This document shows positions 8,700 to 18,837 of a DNA stretch of 57,037 nt, in pieces; the stretch's first letter is position 1, and each line of letters starts with the position of its first letter. The DNA lies in contig CAJNDS010000487.1 in NCBI GenBank assembly GCA_905221605.1, forward strand, positions 71,304 through 128,340. Reading direction: 5' to 3'. This DNA comes from Symbiodinium natans (Eukaryota; Sar; Dinophyceae; Suessiales; Symbiodiniaceae). The position numbers and the translations under genes were made by a program. The notes below the pieces were generated by a model. The model had not been told where the DNA came from, searched no databases, and worked only from the letters and a program-made list of their open reading frames with translations.

Positions 8700-10430
8700 A
8701 ATCATTCAGGAGCCCTCGAAGCCTCTGGGCCAAAAGCGGCACGGCGCCCAGGGCTCGATGATGCGACTAGCATGTATCATTCGTGGCCACGTGCTACACC
8801 ATAGTATCCGATGACAATAGAGTGGTGGTCCTTTGGTAGTCCCGGAAGCGCTTCAAGGGCTTAGTCGAAGGCGTCCGAGGAGACGAAGTTGCTCCGATCG
8901 CGATACGGCCCTTTCGAAATTTAGGTGCCCAAATCCACAAATCGACAAAAAATCCTCCTAAAACTCCTCGTTGAGCCTTATCGGAGATGTGTGACCGCAC
9001 ATTGACAGATCTCGGCTGCCACCAGTGGGAGCCAGGCCCGAAGTTGGGAACCTGGATGCCAGTGCAAGCTGCCTTCATCACACAACGGCTGGGCTACGGG
9101 TCTAGTCATTGCGCTGATACAGCACGATCTCAGCACTAGACAGGTGTTTCAGGCAGGGCAGCAGGCATAGCATGACGGCTGCAACTGCGCGCTTGATGCC
9201 ACTGCTCCACTTCTCGGGGCACGCGTCGTTACAGCACACAGGACAGACACCAATTCAGTGCGTTACATGCTTCTTATAGCCACTCAACCACGAAGTTCCT
9301 TTTCAACCTTGAGGTTGCCCTTTGAAAACGCTGAGTTTTGCCCACACGCGTCTCGATCATTCCTGAAGTCGGCTCAAGACTGGCCTTGAGTGGCCTTCAT
9401 GTAGCGTCCGATCGGCCAGTGCGGCCTGAAAGAGGCTACTGAAGAGCGGAGTGAGCTAAACTGGGCTCCGGACGAATGCTTTCGAAGTGGGGCGCGGGTA
9501 GATGGCAAGAGACATTCCCTTCCTTGTGTTGCGTCGTAGGGAGCTGAAGATGAGACTCTGCGACCCCAAGCTCCAAACCAATGCCCGGAACAGGCCAGAG
9601 CCTCCTGGCCTGAGACATGGCAACTGCGCCTGTGTTGAAGCCCCATGGCCTGGGAGGTTCTGAAGATTGAAATATGTTGGCAGTATACACGTATGACTAT
9701 ATGATCACATTAGTATACAATCAGATGTGTGATGTCGTAGTAGCAGGTCAGAGTGGAGGAAGCGAAGGTGAGAGCTCGGTCAAGGCATGAAGTTAGAAGT
9801 CACCAGCAGAACCACGCCCAAGATCCTAGTTCAGGGACTAGGGTGGTCATGGCGGCGGTAGCTTGTGCAAATGCACTTCTTTACAAGTTTAACCGTGGAA
9901 GAGCTTGTTCACTGCCGCAAATACGGGGTGCCCAGTATACCTCGAAAACACTGCGTTGCTTCTATTGGAATTCCCCAACCCCCCCCCCCCCCCCGTTCTC
10001 CGTTTTTGGGCAACCCCAGTTTTCTGAGCAAAGCCAAGCCGAGGACCGTCCTCGGCCCAGGAGGAGGGCTCTACACCCAGGCGCTTCGAAAAACTCGCTC
10101 GAAAGCTATAGGAACTCCACTCATCAGCCCAAGCTCGTCATGGAGCAATAGAACTCAGACAGTTCCCCTGGCCAGGTAGTCGATGGCTTGTTACAGGATG
10201 TTGCAGGGTAGCGGCATGGGGGACCTCTTCTCTGAGTCTTCTCTCAGGCCGAAGAGCCAACTTCACTCATGGTGAATACAGGCACCTTGGGAGCAGTAGA
10301 GAAGTCTCGAGAATCCAGTCTAATTAGTGGAACCGAAGTGTGCTGGTTCTGACGCCGAAAGTGCCAGCCGGCTACCGCCTAGAACACGCGCGCGCTGAGA
10401 AGTAGAGGAGGACGTGCCTGGGGATTTCAG
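8700..10430. other. No supported gene; poly-C at 9969-9984
   Basis: Open frames overlap on both strands (for example 8794-9081 - and 9753-10151 +). A + frame near 10015-10140 (GNPSFLSKAKPRTVLGPGGG) is the most protein-like piece but lacks borders. Confidence 0.35.
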
Positions 10431-10438
10431 GTGTGGCC

Positions 10439-10528
10439 ATGGCCGGAGGTGCCGCTGCCGGCGGCGGCCTCGCCTTTCTCCTCTGCGCCTTGAGAAAAGA
10501 AGGGGGCAGGGGGCTTCGGGGACGTTGA
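10439..10528 (+). CDS. Possible start exon with hydrophobic N-terminus
   Basis: After GGGATTTCAG an ATG opens MAGGAAAGGGLAFLLCALRK and stops nine codons later, so it would need a donor. The hydrophobic stretch after a short N-terminus could be a signal or anchor. It lies about 500 bp upstream of the acidic/coiled-coil exons and might start that gene. Confidence 0.3.
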   Translation: MAGGAAAGGGLAFLLCALRKEGGRGLRGR

Positions 10529-10983
10529 AGGGCTCGGGGTCTCTGAGCTAATTGTGTTGCCCTGGCGAGGGCCCTAATACGGCCCTAAATAGAAGGGGGC
10601 TGGAAGTGGAAATGGGGGACCAAGATTCTCCAAAAACCTTGGAGTCCACGCCGAGGTGCCTCCAAGTGCCCGGGAGGTGCTACCGGTGCACTCTCTGGCA
10701 TGATCGGAGCGATGAATCCCTTCAGCCACTTTGCTTCGAGTCTGACTTCTTTTTTGAACTCGCCTGATTTGTTCGGGAAGTTCTGCTGGGGGCTCCATGT
10801 CGCGGCCACGTGAGTGTGAGCAAAGCGCAGACCCAGATGCCCAGAACATGTCCAGGTATGCTGATGAAGAAGGATGAGAGACCTGGCCGATAAGGTTTTC
10901 TCGCGGTGACATTCCGAAGTTTAGGGTTTCAGAAGCCTCCTCTGAGACTCTAAAGCCTCCGTTCGCTCGGGTCTTCCCTCGTC

Positions 10984-11094
10984 CTGAGGAAAGACGCGGA
11001 GGAGGAGGAAGAGGAGGAAGATAGCATGAAGAAAATGGAGAAGCAGGCGAAAGCTCGAGAGTTTTGTGCGCAGTTTTTGTTCGAAGCGTCTTGA
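10984..11094 (+). CDS. Acidic coiled-coil exon
   Basis: The frame reads LRKDAEEEEEEEDSMKKMEK, then QAKAREFCAQFLFEAS. A run of Glu is followed by a Lys/Glu heptad-like helix, typical of a coiled coil. A 211-codon frame on the opposite strand (10574-11209) is read as its antisense shadow because its composition is Ser/Pro/Leu-rich and unremarkable. Confidence 0.45.
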   Translation: MRKDAEEEEEEEDSMKKMEKQAKAREFCAQFLFEAS

Positions 11095-11206
11095 GCTTGC
11101 AAGAAGATTTCAAAGTGTCGCTGCCCCCAATGGCAAGGTTGACACCATTGAGAAGGAGATTTGCAATATGAACTGCAAGATGGCGGGTCTGCTTGGAGGC
11201 TGGTGA
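11083..11206 (+). CDS. Coiled-coil exon of the same gene
   Basis: In the next frame, RLELARRFQSVAAPNGKVDT leads to IEKEICNMNCKMAGLLGGW and a TGA at 11204. It is helical and charged. The short overlap with the previous entry means a small intron or an incorrect edge between 11060 and 11095. Confidence 0.4.
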
Positions 11207-11230
11207 CAAGCTGCGGCGCAGACACGCTTT

Positions 11231-11258
11231 TTTTTTTTTTTTGGGGGGGGGGGGGGGG
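11231..11258. repeat. Poly-T/poly-G tract
   Basis: About 13 T followed by 15-16 G. Possible intron polypyrimidine/G tract and an assembly weak point. Confidence 0.7.
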
Positions 11259-11573
11259 CATCTCCACTGGAGATCTTGGTGTTGGGACGTCTCAGCTCCG
11301 ATCTATCAATCAAGAAGCACCCTGAGGCAAACTGCTCACTCCGAGAACACCCGACTGAAATTAACAAAAACAAAAAAACGACCTTGGAAGCACTTGAGAG
11401 GTGCCGCCGGTGCTGCTGCCGGCAACGTGGTGGCCGCTCGGACAGAGAGAATCGGCGCCACCAGTCGAAGTAAAGAATAGTTCTGCTGGTGAAGGTCCCT
11501 CAAAGACCTGCAAAATGCCTATGTTTTTCTTCGCTAAGCCTGAGGCCAAGCAAGTGAACAAGAACGAAGCAGA

Positions 11574-11630
11574 GGGCGGCGGCGGCCTGCTGGGAGGAGG
11601 TGGAGGTGGAGGCTCCGCCGCAGTCATATG
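11574..11630 (+). CDS. Exon upstream of a phase-fitted GT-AG intron
   Basis: Only one of three frames joins in phase to the next exon: it reads RAAAACWEEVEVEAPPQSY plus one base, then GT donor GTAACT at 11631. A competing frame gives a glycine run (GGGGLLGGGGGGGS), but it would meet a stop directly after splicing. The 5' edge is uncertain. Confidence 0.4.
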
Positions 11631-11668
11631 GTAACTTGCCGGCGTTTGGCAGCAGTTCTCTCGTCTAG

Positions 11669-11780
11669 GCTTCAAGCTCCAGATGCTGGATGAGTGGAAC
11701 GCCCCACAGTTCTTCGTCGTGACGAAGCAGATTGACAACCTGCAGAAGCTCAGCCAAGACTTGCGACATCCGATCTTTTG
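11669..11780 (+). CDS. Helical exon following the 38 bp intron
   Basis: After the acceptor CTCGTCTAG the reading G-FKLQMLDEWNAPQFFVVTK continues to QIDNLQKLSQDLRHPIFW. It is a convincing soluble, amphipathic stretch. The intron 11631-11668 would be only 38 bp, which is very short for this lineage, so the upstream donor may differ. The 3' edge is open to 11819. Confidence 0.5.
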
Positions 11781-11859
11781 GTCCTATCACATGCCCTTCC
11801 TATGGCTTAGGGTCTTTTTGTGAGGCTATAAGGAAGGGAAGGGCAAAGAGGCTACAGGC

Positions 11860-12123
11860 GTGCGGTCTCTTGCTCTCTTGCGCTGTCCCAAGGAGAGATC
11901 TTCGGAGTCTGGCGCCTCGGATCTGCGAGGCCGAAGACCACTGATAGAGACCCGAACAGGACCCTTCAGTAGGGACGTTTACCAGAGGGAAGTTGAACTC
12001 AGGGCCCTTAGGCGGGAGCCTTCTTGTCACCTCTTGGATGACCGGCGCTGCTTGCGGCAGGCAGACGCCCCGCAGAGCCAGCGTGCAGAGAGAAGATCGC
12101 AAGCGAAGTTTGACTTCTTCTAA
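11860..12123 (+). CDS. Probable C-terminal exon of the coiled-coil gene
   Basis: The frame contains RDVYQREVELRALRREPS, then QRAERRSQAKFDFF before a TAA at 12121-12123. The last part follows an AG at CTTGCGGCAG (12060) and looks like a basic C-terminus. No function is assigned to the gene, which together spans about 10.4-12.1 kb. Confidence 0.45.
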   Translation: MRSLALLRCPKERSSESGASDLRGRRPLIETRTGPFSRDVYQREVELRALRREPSCHLLDDRRCLRQADAPQSQRAERRSQAKFDFF

Positions 12124-12747
12124 GGCGCCTCAGATCTGCAACAAGACAGAGCACTGTGCAGGTTGAAGTAGCAATCCGGCTCTATCAAAGGTCAGTTGCA
12201 CTTTGCAACTGAGATCGACTCGGGTTCACAAGAGAACTTCACAGATGAACCACTTAATAAGCAGGGAGCCCTCGAAGTTGAAGATAGCCCGAATCAATCC
12301 TCCTTCTGACACGGAAGATCATGTTCGGTTTGGGCGCAGGAGGGTATCCTCACCTGTTTGGCCGCCCTTTGATCTTGTTGCTGGTCCATAGAAAACTGCC
12401 TTCGTTGTCGCACTGCCAATGCTAGCCTCGAGGTTGCGGCCCGCTCCCGCTGCTAATGCTGATCTCGACTGATGGGGTTCTCGTCAGCGAGTGCCCAGAG
12501 AACTTACTTCCAGAATAGGGGGGTCTTGGCGACAGGCTGATTGAGACTGCTTGACCACGGAACTAAGCCCAATCAAAGCCCCCAGATTGATTCACTTCGC
12601 AGCAGCCTCGACACGAGACTCTGCGTGCAGCTGGCCCAGCGAGAGGCCATACCAATTGCAGGGAGTTTCACAGATGGGCTGCAAAACGAGCGAAGGTATG
12701 TAAAGGTGTTGGCTACAGTTCTTATTCATATCTTCCCTCCCAACCAG

Positions 12748-12877
12748 GTTCGCAGGGGCATCCAATTCGCAGATGCCAGCAGGTTTCACAAAGGAGTGCC
12801 AGTTGAGCCTGCGTGCCATGGGAGGAACCTTAAAAGGCGAAGCCCACATGGGGGGGATGAGGGCTCAGTGTCTCGAG
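12748..12877 (+). CDS. Exon with strong borders, frame ambiguous
   Basis: A pyrimidine-rich acceptor (TCTTCCCTCCCAACCAG) and a consensus donor (GTGAGC at 12878) frame 130 bp. Two frames are open: one gives VRRGIQFADASRFHKGVPVE, the other FTKECQLSLRAMGGTLKGEA. The second has fewer Arg/Pro and is slightly preferred. An antisense frame is also open here. Confidence 0.5.
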
Positions 12878-13179
12878 GTGAGCGACTTGATGCGTCAACT
12901 TAATCATGATCAGGGCCTGGCAATACAAAGTGTAGCATGAGGGATGATGGGCTCGCAGGTTACTCTAACCGGCAGGCTTATTGCCAAAATCATGCCGATC
13001 ACCCTACAGCATGCTCGCGATAGATAATTCCAGCTTTATCCCCGTAATCTGCAGCATTATGGGGGTTCACGAAAATAGGTGAGGACCCCAATAGGGTACC
13101 CCTGATATCGTAAAGCCCCTTGTTGCTCTGAGCCAAGGCACCGGCGTGTGCGCCAAGCGCAGGTGGGGTCCATGCTGGG

Positions 13180-13434
13180 TTGAGCCTTCAATTCTTCGCA
13201 TTCTTTGCATCCACTCAAGTGGAAGAAGCCATGGCATGCTTCGGCCATCGGCTCATTCAAGGTATTCCTCTGGGTGTTTCAACGTTTTGCGCGGCGTTCG
13301 GCTCAAGCCGTCTCACCGATCAACTCCGGACATGGACAGCATACCCGAAAGACCAAGCCCCACCAAGCCTCACGGGCATCTACCAGCCCGACTGCTCGGC
13401 ATCCAACGTTATCCCAACATCACAAGATCCGTAG
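13180..13434 (+). CDS. Candidate coding stretch
   Basis: The + frame reads VEEAMACFGHRLIQG, then IPLGVSTFCAAFGSSRLTDQ, and ends SNVIPTSQDP. An AG at 13205 and a GT at 13261 could confine a small exon around VEEAMACFGHRLIQ. Unrecognised. Confidence 0.3.
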   Translation: MSLQFFAFFASTQVEEAMACFGHRLIQGIPLGVSTFCAAFGSSRLTDQLRTWTAYPKDQAPPSLTGIYQPDCSASNVIPTSQDP

Positions 13435-13861
13435 CCGTAACTATTTTGTCTCATATTGGGCATTCATTGAAAACACCGTAGCTCAAATGCACAACGTGTC
13501 GACCTCGCCCAGCGGCCCTGGCCCACGACTCGGGCCTCAAGGCGAGGCTCCACCGTTTTCTTGCCTTGCGCATTTAGGAGCACTCACTTACACTCAATCG
13601 TAGAAGGCCTTCAGCGCTTAGGGCCTGAGGTCCTTGTCTCTGGAGTTTGGGGTTGCAGGGTCTGGGAAACAGAAGGGGGAGGAGACGCAACAAGGGGCTA
13701 CTCAGCTCTTGGAGCCAATTCGGGTGTGCCAGGGCCGCTGCCGCCGCGAGGGAAGGAGCCCCTGCCGCGAAGGACGCGGTCTTCACCAGTGCACGGAATG
13801 CACCGCCCCGAACCGCCCAAACATCAATGCAACAATCGTTTTCAGCGGTGCACCGGTCATG

Positions 13862-14036
13862 TTTTGCAATTATCTATATGTTTCATTCTAGATCATATAC
13901 ATATATATATATATAAGTAAGTAATTAATTTTAATTTGCTTTTTTCTTATTTATTATTTTTCATTTGTTTTGATTTCTTTATTTTGTATTTATACATGTA
14001 TCATCTTGGTGCCACGTCAGTGATGCCATACATGAC
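13862..14036. repeat. AT-rich island with (AT)n microsatellite
   Basis: The stretch holds ATATATATATATAA and long T/A-rich sequence, in sharp contrast to the GC-balanced surroundings. No gene seen. Confidence 0.7.
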
Positions 14037-14481
14037 ATATGCCCCAGCCTGACGGACCCTAGTAGCCACCTCAGCAGCGGAGCGCCCTCCCTTCGGAAGG
14101 ACTCGGCTGAAGTCCAATGCAGGGCTGCAGCCGCTTCCAGACGCAGGCCTTGCCTTGCCTTCGTCTGCAGGGTTTAGGGGGTAGGGGGTTATTCGAGGGT
14201 CCTCCTGATCCTTCTTGGTGCTTCTTTCTGGGTGCGAGAGCCCTTCTGGTCAGTGATCCGTTCGTGAGCATGACTCAAAGTGCTTTTGGTTTGAGAGGCG
14301 CCACCACCCTCCGCACCAGTCAGAGTGCAGAACTGCCTACGGTTCGCCGATTGGCACGAGGACAGGCTTTTCACTGGGCCTCTCCTTCGCAATGAAGTTC
14401 CATGAAGCTAGTTTCCCCTGAATTTTCGTCTGGCGCATGCTGAGTGAACTAGGGTAGGGTCACAACTGTCCTAAGTGCTTC

Positions 14482-14703
14482 ATGGGAGACGGGGACCTTG
14501 GAAGGGGAGTCGACGGCATCACTTCGAGTGGAGAACTTCGACTCGCCAGCCGCAAAGCTGCAAAGCAGAAGAACACCCCGGAAAGCCGCAGAGCACCGAC
14601 AAAAAAGAAGACGCCTCAGAGTTCATGTTCATCGCACAGCCTGTGCTGGTGCCGAAGGCCAGGACTTCACGTGCTGAGGCCCCACCACCCGCCTTTGAGG
14701 GAT
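14482..14703 (+). CDS. Candidate exon, polar and Lys/Ser-rich
   Basis: Two overlapping + frames are open. The one ending at 14703 reads GKPQSTDKKEDASEFMFIAQ, then PVLVPKARTSRAEAPPPAFE, and looks more protein-like than the 209-codon frame 14482-15111. No domain is recognised. Confidence 0.35.
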
Positions 14704-15595
14704 AATCGGGGATGCAGCACTCCTGCCACGACAACTTTCATCAAACGAGTACACCGAACGCTTCCGGCCTCCGGCTCCCTGTTCCTGTTTTCTGGCTACT
14801 TAACCAAGGAGACCCCGACTACTGGCTCGGCCACCCCCGCAAGCCGCACAGCGGCATTTGAAGCCAGTGTGTGCTTAAGCCCACTGACAGTTGTGCGAAG
14901 TGATCTTGAGCCAGCTTCCTTTTGCGAGTCAATGACGACGGTTTTCTTATGCATCAGAGCCAGATTGGGCATCGAAGAAGGCCGCTACGCAGGCTACGCA
15001 TGTATCCGCATCGAAAATGATCCCTTCAGGGCTGGAGCCATAAAGTCACTGCCGAGTTGGCAGCGTGCCACTTCGGTGTTCTTGGGATGCGATGCCTCTG
15101 CTGTTTCGTAGGTGGCCCGAAGCTGGACCCTCACGAAGCCTACAGCAGCTTGCCTCAGCTATTTTTTGCCTTTTGTAGAACATTGAGGTTTCTGTCCACC
15201 ACTGTCTGTGCGCCTTTCCCAGGCTGCCCCTGAGCTCCCAAAAGCCAGAAGAAGGTACACTGACCCGGGCACCCTCCAAGCGATGGGCACGAACACGCGT
15301 CTGAGTTGCCTTCGGAGGGTTTTCGGCCTTTGCGGCTTTTGGGTGACTCATGGACGCTGCAAGCCTCGTGTAGGCTCGGCATTTGAAAGGAAAGCATTTT
15401 GTCGTCAGCAGAAGCCATAGAGCCAGGTACTAAAATCCCATCACAGCCCATTGCCCATTTATGGCTCTGCTCCTCCAGGTTCCACCACCCCTCTGCGGGA
15501 AGGTTGGAGCAGCGCTGCGGCCAAGGCAGTGGAGGAGCCTCGGTTATTCCAGCAAACTCCAAGGCCGCAGAGAGCCCCCTGAAGTTGACTTGAAG

Positions 15596-15650
15596 GACCG
15601 CGCCACGCGGCAGCGGAAGCAGGCCTTTCGGAAGAGGAGCTTTCTGCAGG
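15596..15650 (+). CDS. Short helical exon
   Basis: After an AG the frame reads PRHAAAEAGLSEEELSA and ends at a GTAGGG donor. It looks like an amphipathic helix. Borders are fair; the upstream pyrimidine tract is weak. Confidence 0.35.
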
Positions 15651-15776
15651 GTAGGGCCTCAAAGTCCCAGCATCTTGCCTCTCTAGACGCCCGAAGCCTC
15701 AGGTCTCAATGAATTCATTGAATCCATGAAAAACAGAAGACCACAAGGGCTTGGTGATCCTAATCACGACTCGCAG

Positions 15777-16080
15777 GTGAACTTGTCCTTGGCCTCCCTG
15801 TCTACAGAGGCCTGCTGCACTTTTGGTGCGATTTTCTACAGCACAGCTTCACGGTAATCTATACGGCAGCTGTCCGGGATGGATCAGGCGCTGGAGCGTA
15901 TGGCCAGCGACGCCGAGTCAGAGAGAAGGCGGGTGGCTTGGGTACATCTCCATCGGCAGAGACATCCAGTAGCAAGGACTGCAAGACTGCGGAGGATACC
16001 TGTGCACACGACTTCCATAAGTCGGGTTCTGGATCCAAGACTCCCCCGGAAATCTCCGCGCACATGCTGGAAGAGATCGG
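15777..16080 (+). CDS. Long internal exon, no ATG needed
   Basis: A frame free of stops for over 100 codons starts after the acceptor GACTCGCAG. It reads ELVLGLPVYRGLLHFWCDFL, QHSFTVIYTAAVRDGSGAGA, a basic stretch (GQRRRVREK), then a Ser-rich linker, and EISAHMLEEIGYP. The exon probably ends near 16078, where GA (GATACC) could be a rare GA donor; from 16084 the sequence is pure CCCTAAA. Family unknown. The hydrophobic start followed by a polar tail suggests a membrane-facing segment, but this is inference. Confidence 0.5.
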
Positions 16081-16083
16081 ATA

Positions 16084-16125
16084 CCCTAAACCCTAAACCC
16101 TAAACCCTAAACCCTAAACCCTAAA
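16084..16125 (+). repeat. Interstitial telomere array (CCCTAAA)6
   Basis: Six perfect units starting within about six bases of the upstream exon end. It is followed by AAGCCAC, a flank shared with the array at 17967. Confidence 0.95.
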
Positions 16126-16680
16126 AGCCACGAACCTGTAGGCCATCGCCTTCTCCTCTACCCCGCTCGGAGACTTCAGAGTATGGACTCCCACAGCGAG
16201 ACTCGGACAGCAAACTTACATGGGGATCCTTCAACAATCCTTATGTAGTTTACTTTTAGACGTATAGTCCTTGTTTAAAGAATCTTGAGCGCAAGTAGAG
16301 TATCGATGTGAGTCCAAAGCATTGACGGGGAAAGAGAGCGCACCAGGTGGCGCCCTTTTTTTCAGAAGCGATCAGCACGGTGTCCAGTATGTTAGAGGCA
16401 TTTAGAGGCAAATCTCCATGAAGCTCAGTTGTTTTTTGGGCACCTGCTTCCCGGCCCACTGAAATCTCATCCCCAGCTTGGATTTTTCGTTGAGAACAGT
16501 TGCGTTTTCATGTGCACAGGAGAGCTCTCCGTGTACGAGCGGGCATGCATCGCGAGGCGATGGGAGTTGCCTTTTCGTCTTAACTCGGAGCATTTCCGCC
16601 GACCGGACTCTCTTGGGTTGCTTCCCCAAATGGAATTCACTGGCACACTGCTGGTTTCTGCGCATTCTTCTGCGCTACAC
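16126..16680. other. No firm exon
   Basis: One + frame (16429-16938) includes GELSVYERACIARRWELPFR after a TGCACAG acceptor near 16519; it could be an exon but competes with the frame used downstream. Confidence 0.3.
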
Positions 16681-16682
16681 AG

Positions 16683-16870
16683 TCGAGGGACCCATGGGAT
16701 TTGCACGGGTAGACTGGACCCCCGCCCATTACAAGGGTCCCCAACTTTTGGGGAGTATTGCCCTGCCTGCAGCAACATTTGGCGCCATGGCTTTCTGTTG
16801 TTGCCAAGCTGTCTTCTGGCCATGCATTCTCACCGGGGGTCGTGTGTTCGTGCTGGAGGGGAGGTTTTGA
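16683..16870 (+). CDS. Hydrophobic exon, putative membrane segment
   Basis: After CTACACAG the frame reads VEGPMGFARVDWTPAHYKGP, then QLLGSIALPAATFGAMAFCC and QAVFWPCILTGGRVFVLEG, ending in TGA at 16868-16870. The middle is long and hydrophobic enough for one or two transmembrane helices. No transporter family can be named. Confidence 0.4.
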
Positions 16871-17089
16871 GGTGCACAGTAGGACTACGATCGAGAAGCA
16901 GAATGGACCAGCCATCCCCCCCTACGAGATCAGCGTAGGGATAGGGCAGCTGTGAGATGAACAGCGCGAGCTCCGCTTCTCGAATCAATCGCCAGACGAA
17001 CCCGAGGTTATCTAGATTCCCTCAACCTCGATCCTTAACCCCAAGCCGTGCATTCGTCGGGCGCTAGAGTTTTTGTGAACCTCCCCCAG

Positions 17090-17330
17090 ATGACGCCCCA
17101 CAAACACTGAAGCCCTGACCCGAGATCCCTGGAACCCTGAACCCTGGCAACACGCCCTCGCAGCCCGAACCCCCATCAAACCGCTGAACCCTGAATCCTT
17201 CGCCTCTCTGGAGTCCCCCTTGCGTGCTTGCCACTTTAGGAAGCGCCACCCGGAACCCTAAATTCCTAAATCCGGCCCGGCCGGCCCTAAAACATCCCAA
17301 AACCCCAAAGCCAAACCATGAAGCCATGTT
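17090..17330. repeat. Degenerate CCCTGAACCC-type repeat region
   Basis: Many imperfect units such as CCCTGAACCCTGG, CCCGAACCC and CCCTAAAAC. It looks like an old, diverged telomere-type array; an 87-codon - strand frame across it is explained by the repeat. Confidence 0.55.
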
Positions 17331-17352
17331 GGAAAACCATCGGATCTGACAG

Positions 17353-17443
17353 GAAGCTCTTACCGAAGTTTGTCAGCCGCATCCAAGATGCTGTCTCCGG
17401 GAATGTTGCCTGGTGGAGGGAGCTGATGGTCAGAGAAAGATGA
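17353..17443 (+). CDS. Possible early exon of the LRR gene
   Basis: After CTGACAG the frame reads KLLPKFVSRIQDAVSGNVAW, then WRELMVRER, and stops. It is amphipathic and soluble-looking. It lies upstream of the first LRR exon on the same strand; membership is inferred from position only. Confidence 0.35.
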
Positions 17444-17966
17444 CTCTTTTTAGGCTGCGATGTTGGGCGTTGAGAGTTGATGTTGATGCTTGCGGGGTTT
17501 GGAGTGGGATGCGTTCAGAGAGGCCTCGGGGCGTTTGCGGAATTGGCTTCTTGGAGAAGCCTTGCCCACTCAGATTGACACCGGACTTGTAGACTCCATG
17601 CAACCTCCATGAGAAACTCCACGAGAACCCCACAGCTTCTGCGAACCCTTTGGTGAGTTTTTGGAATCAGGTTTTCGACTTGTGCTGCTCGGGCCTGGGA
17701 GATGACCAACTGCTGGCAGTCTTCGCGCCCCTCGATGTTGGGCCTTGATAAAGAGGAATCAATACTTGTTTACTGAGTTCCACTGAGTTTCTATGCTTCC
17801 TTTACCGAACTGCTGACTGAGTGCTGACGCGCTGAGGGACAAGAACCTTTGCCCGGCGGCCCAAATCCAGCGCTGGCGACTGCGAGATGCAGCCCGGTCA
17901 CTGAAGCGCTGAGAGCGGCCTAGAAGCCCTGTAAACCCGAAGCCAGCAATCAAAGACATGCTCGAA

Positions 17967-17994
17967 CCCTAAACCCTAAACCCTAAACCCTAAA
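17967..17994 (+). repeat. Interstitial telomere array (CCCTAAA)4
   Basis: Four perfect units, followed by AAGCCAC as at 16126. It sits in the presumed intron before the first LRR exon. Confidence 0.95.
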
Positions 17995-18051
17995 AGCCAC
18001 ACTTGGTCAGAGCTTTTGATCCCTCCGGGAATCGGCCAGCACGAATGGCAG

Positions 18052-18212
18052 TGACAAACTGCTGCTGTGCTGAGGTACGCATGCGTGACAAGGGGGTCCA
18101 ACGACTTGCAGAACTACTGGACGAGGTACCCTTGGGGGCTTCGGGCACCCGATGCAGCTCAAACATAACAAACCCTGGTGAGATCAGTTATGAGTTCGGC
18201 CCTGCTGAACAG
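18052..18212 (+). CDS. LRR protein exon 1
   Basis: The exon reads TNCCCAEVRMRDKGVQRLAE, then LLDEV and a Ser/Asn-rich piece ending GPAEQ, with a consensus donor (GTAAGA) at 18213. RDKGVQRLAELL matches the helical part of ribonuclease-inhibitor-type leucine-rich repeats (xxxGxxxLaexL). The 5' edge is placed at an AG (AATGGCAG) but is less certain. LRR proteins of this type are binding scaffolds; the partner is unknown. Confidence 0.6.
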
Positions 18213-18298
18213 GTAAGAGCATGACAATCGGACAAGCCTCAACATGGATTGACTGAGAGTAGGAAAGCCACAAACCAGTTCGTGCATGATCAGAACAG

Positions 18299-18392
18299 CC
18301 AGCCTTGCTGCGTGTCCCCTTGCTGACCGCTTCTCTTGACCTGGAGGAAGTGGAGGCGGTCGACTTGGCCAACAACGAGCTGGGGCCGCCAG
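18299..18392 (+). CDS. LRR protein exon 2
   Basis: It joins in phase 0 to exon 1 (intron 18213-18298, GT-AG, with GAACAG on both sides). It reads PALLRVPLLTASLDLEEVEA, then VDLANNELGPP plus one base. LxxVDLANNELG is the LRR strand and asparagine turn. The donor is GC (GCTCCC). Joined to the next exon, the Gly codon split as G|GA is rebuilt. Confidence 0.7.
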
Positions 18393-18624
18393 GCTCCCCT
18401 TCCGGAGGGGGGGAGTCGGGGATGCGCGCATGACTTCGGCGTTGCGACCTCGAGGGAATCACCCATCCTATGGGCTCCGGGGGGCTCGGGGTCACGGCCA
18501 AAGAAATCAGGGCCCCCTCCCTCTGTGTCAGGGGTGAAAACATCAGAAAGCCTTCTGATGATGACACTAAACAACCCTGAAGGCCCCAACACCCCGCACG
18601 GCCTTCGCAGACACCACTTTGCAG
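18393..18624 (+). other. GC-AG intron inside the LRR gene
   Basis: The intron starts GCTCCC and ends CACTTTGCAG. Excising it yields a canonical LRR across the junction (DLANNELGPPG-VCRLANALC), which strongly supports both borders. Confidence 0.65.
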
Positions 18625-18700
18625 GAGTCTGCCGCCTGGCCAATGCCCTGTGCCAGCGCTCGCTGGAGCAACTGCGACGATTGGACCTTTCGGCCACTTG
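18625..18700 (+). CDS. LRR protein exon 3
   Basis: It reads G-VCRLANALCQRSLEQLRRLD-LSAT, a complete LRR helix and next strand (LRRLDLSAT). A GT at 18701 is the likely donor. A following open piece (FGSLLEN ... WLLAGLQNIS near 18730-18800) may hold the next repeat, but the frame is not fixed. Confidence 0.6.
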
Positions 18701-18837
18701 GTGTTTCAGATGTTTTTGCGAAGGCACTTCGGCAGCCTACTTGAAAACAGTTGGGTTTATTGGCTGTTGGCTGGGCTACAGAACATCAGCAGCTCCCCCT
18801 CCCAATCATGGAGAGCAGGTCTGCCGAGACCTGGTCC

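Noticed and set aside
10574-11209. 211-codon - ORF
   Set aside because: Antisense to the acidic coiled-coil exons; GAG/GAA runs read as Ser/Pro/Leu on the other strand.
14482-15111. 209-codon + ORF
   Set aside because: Its amino-acid mix is poor compared with the alternative frame at 14500-14703.
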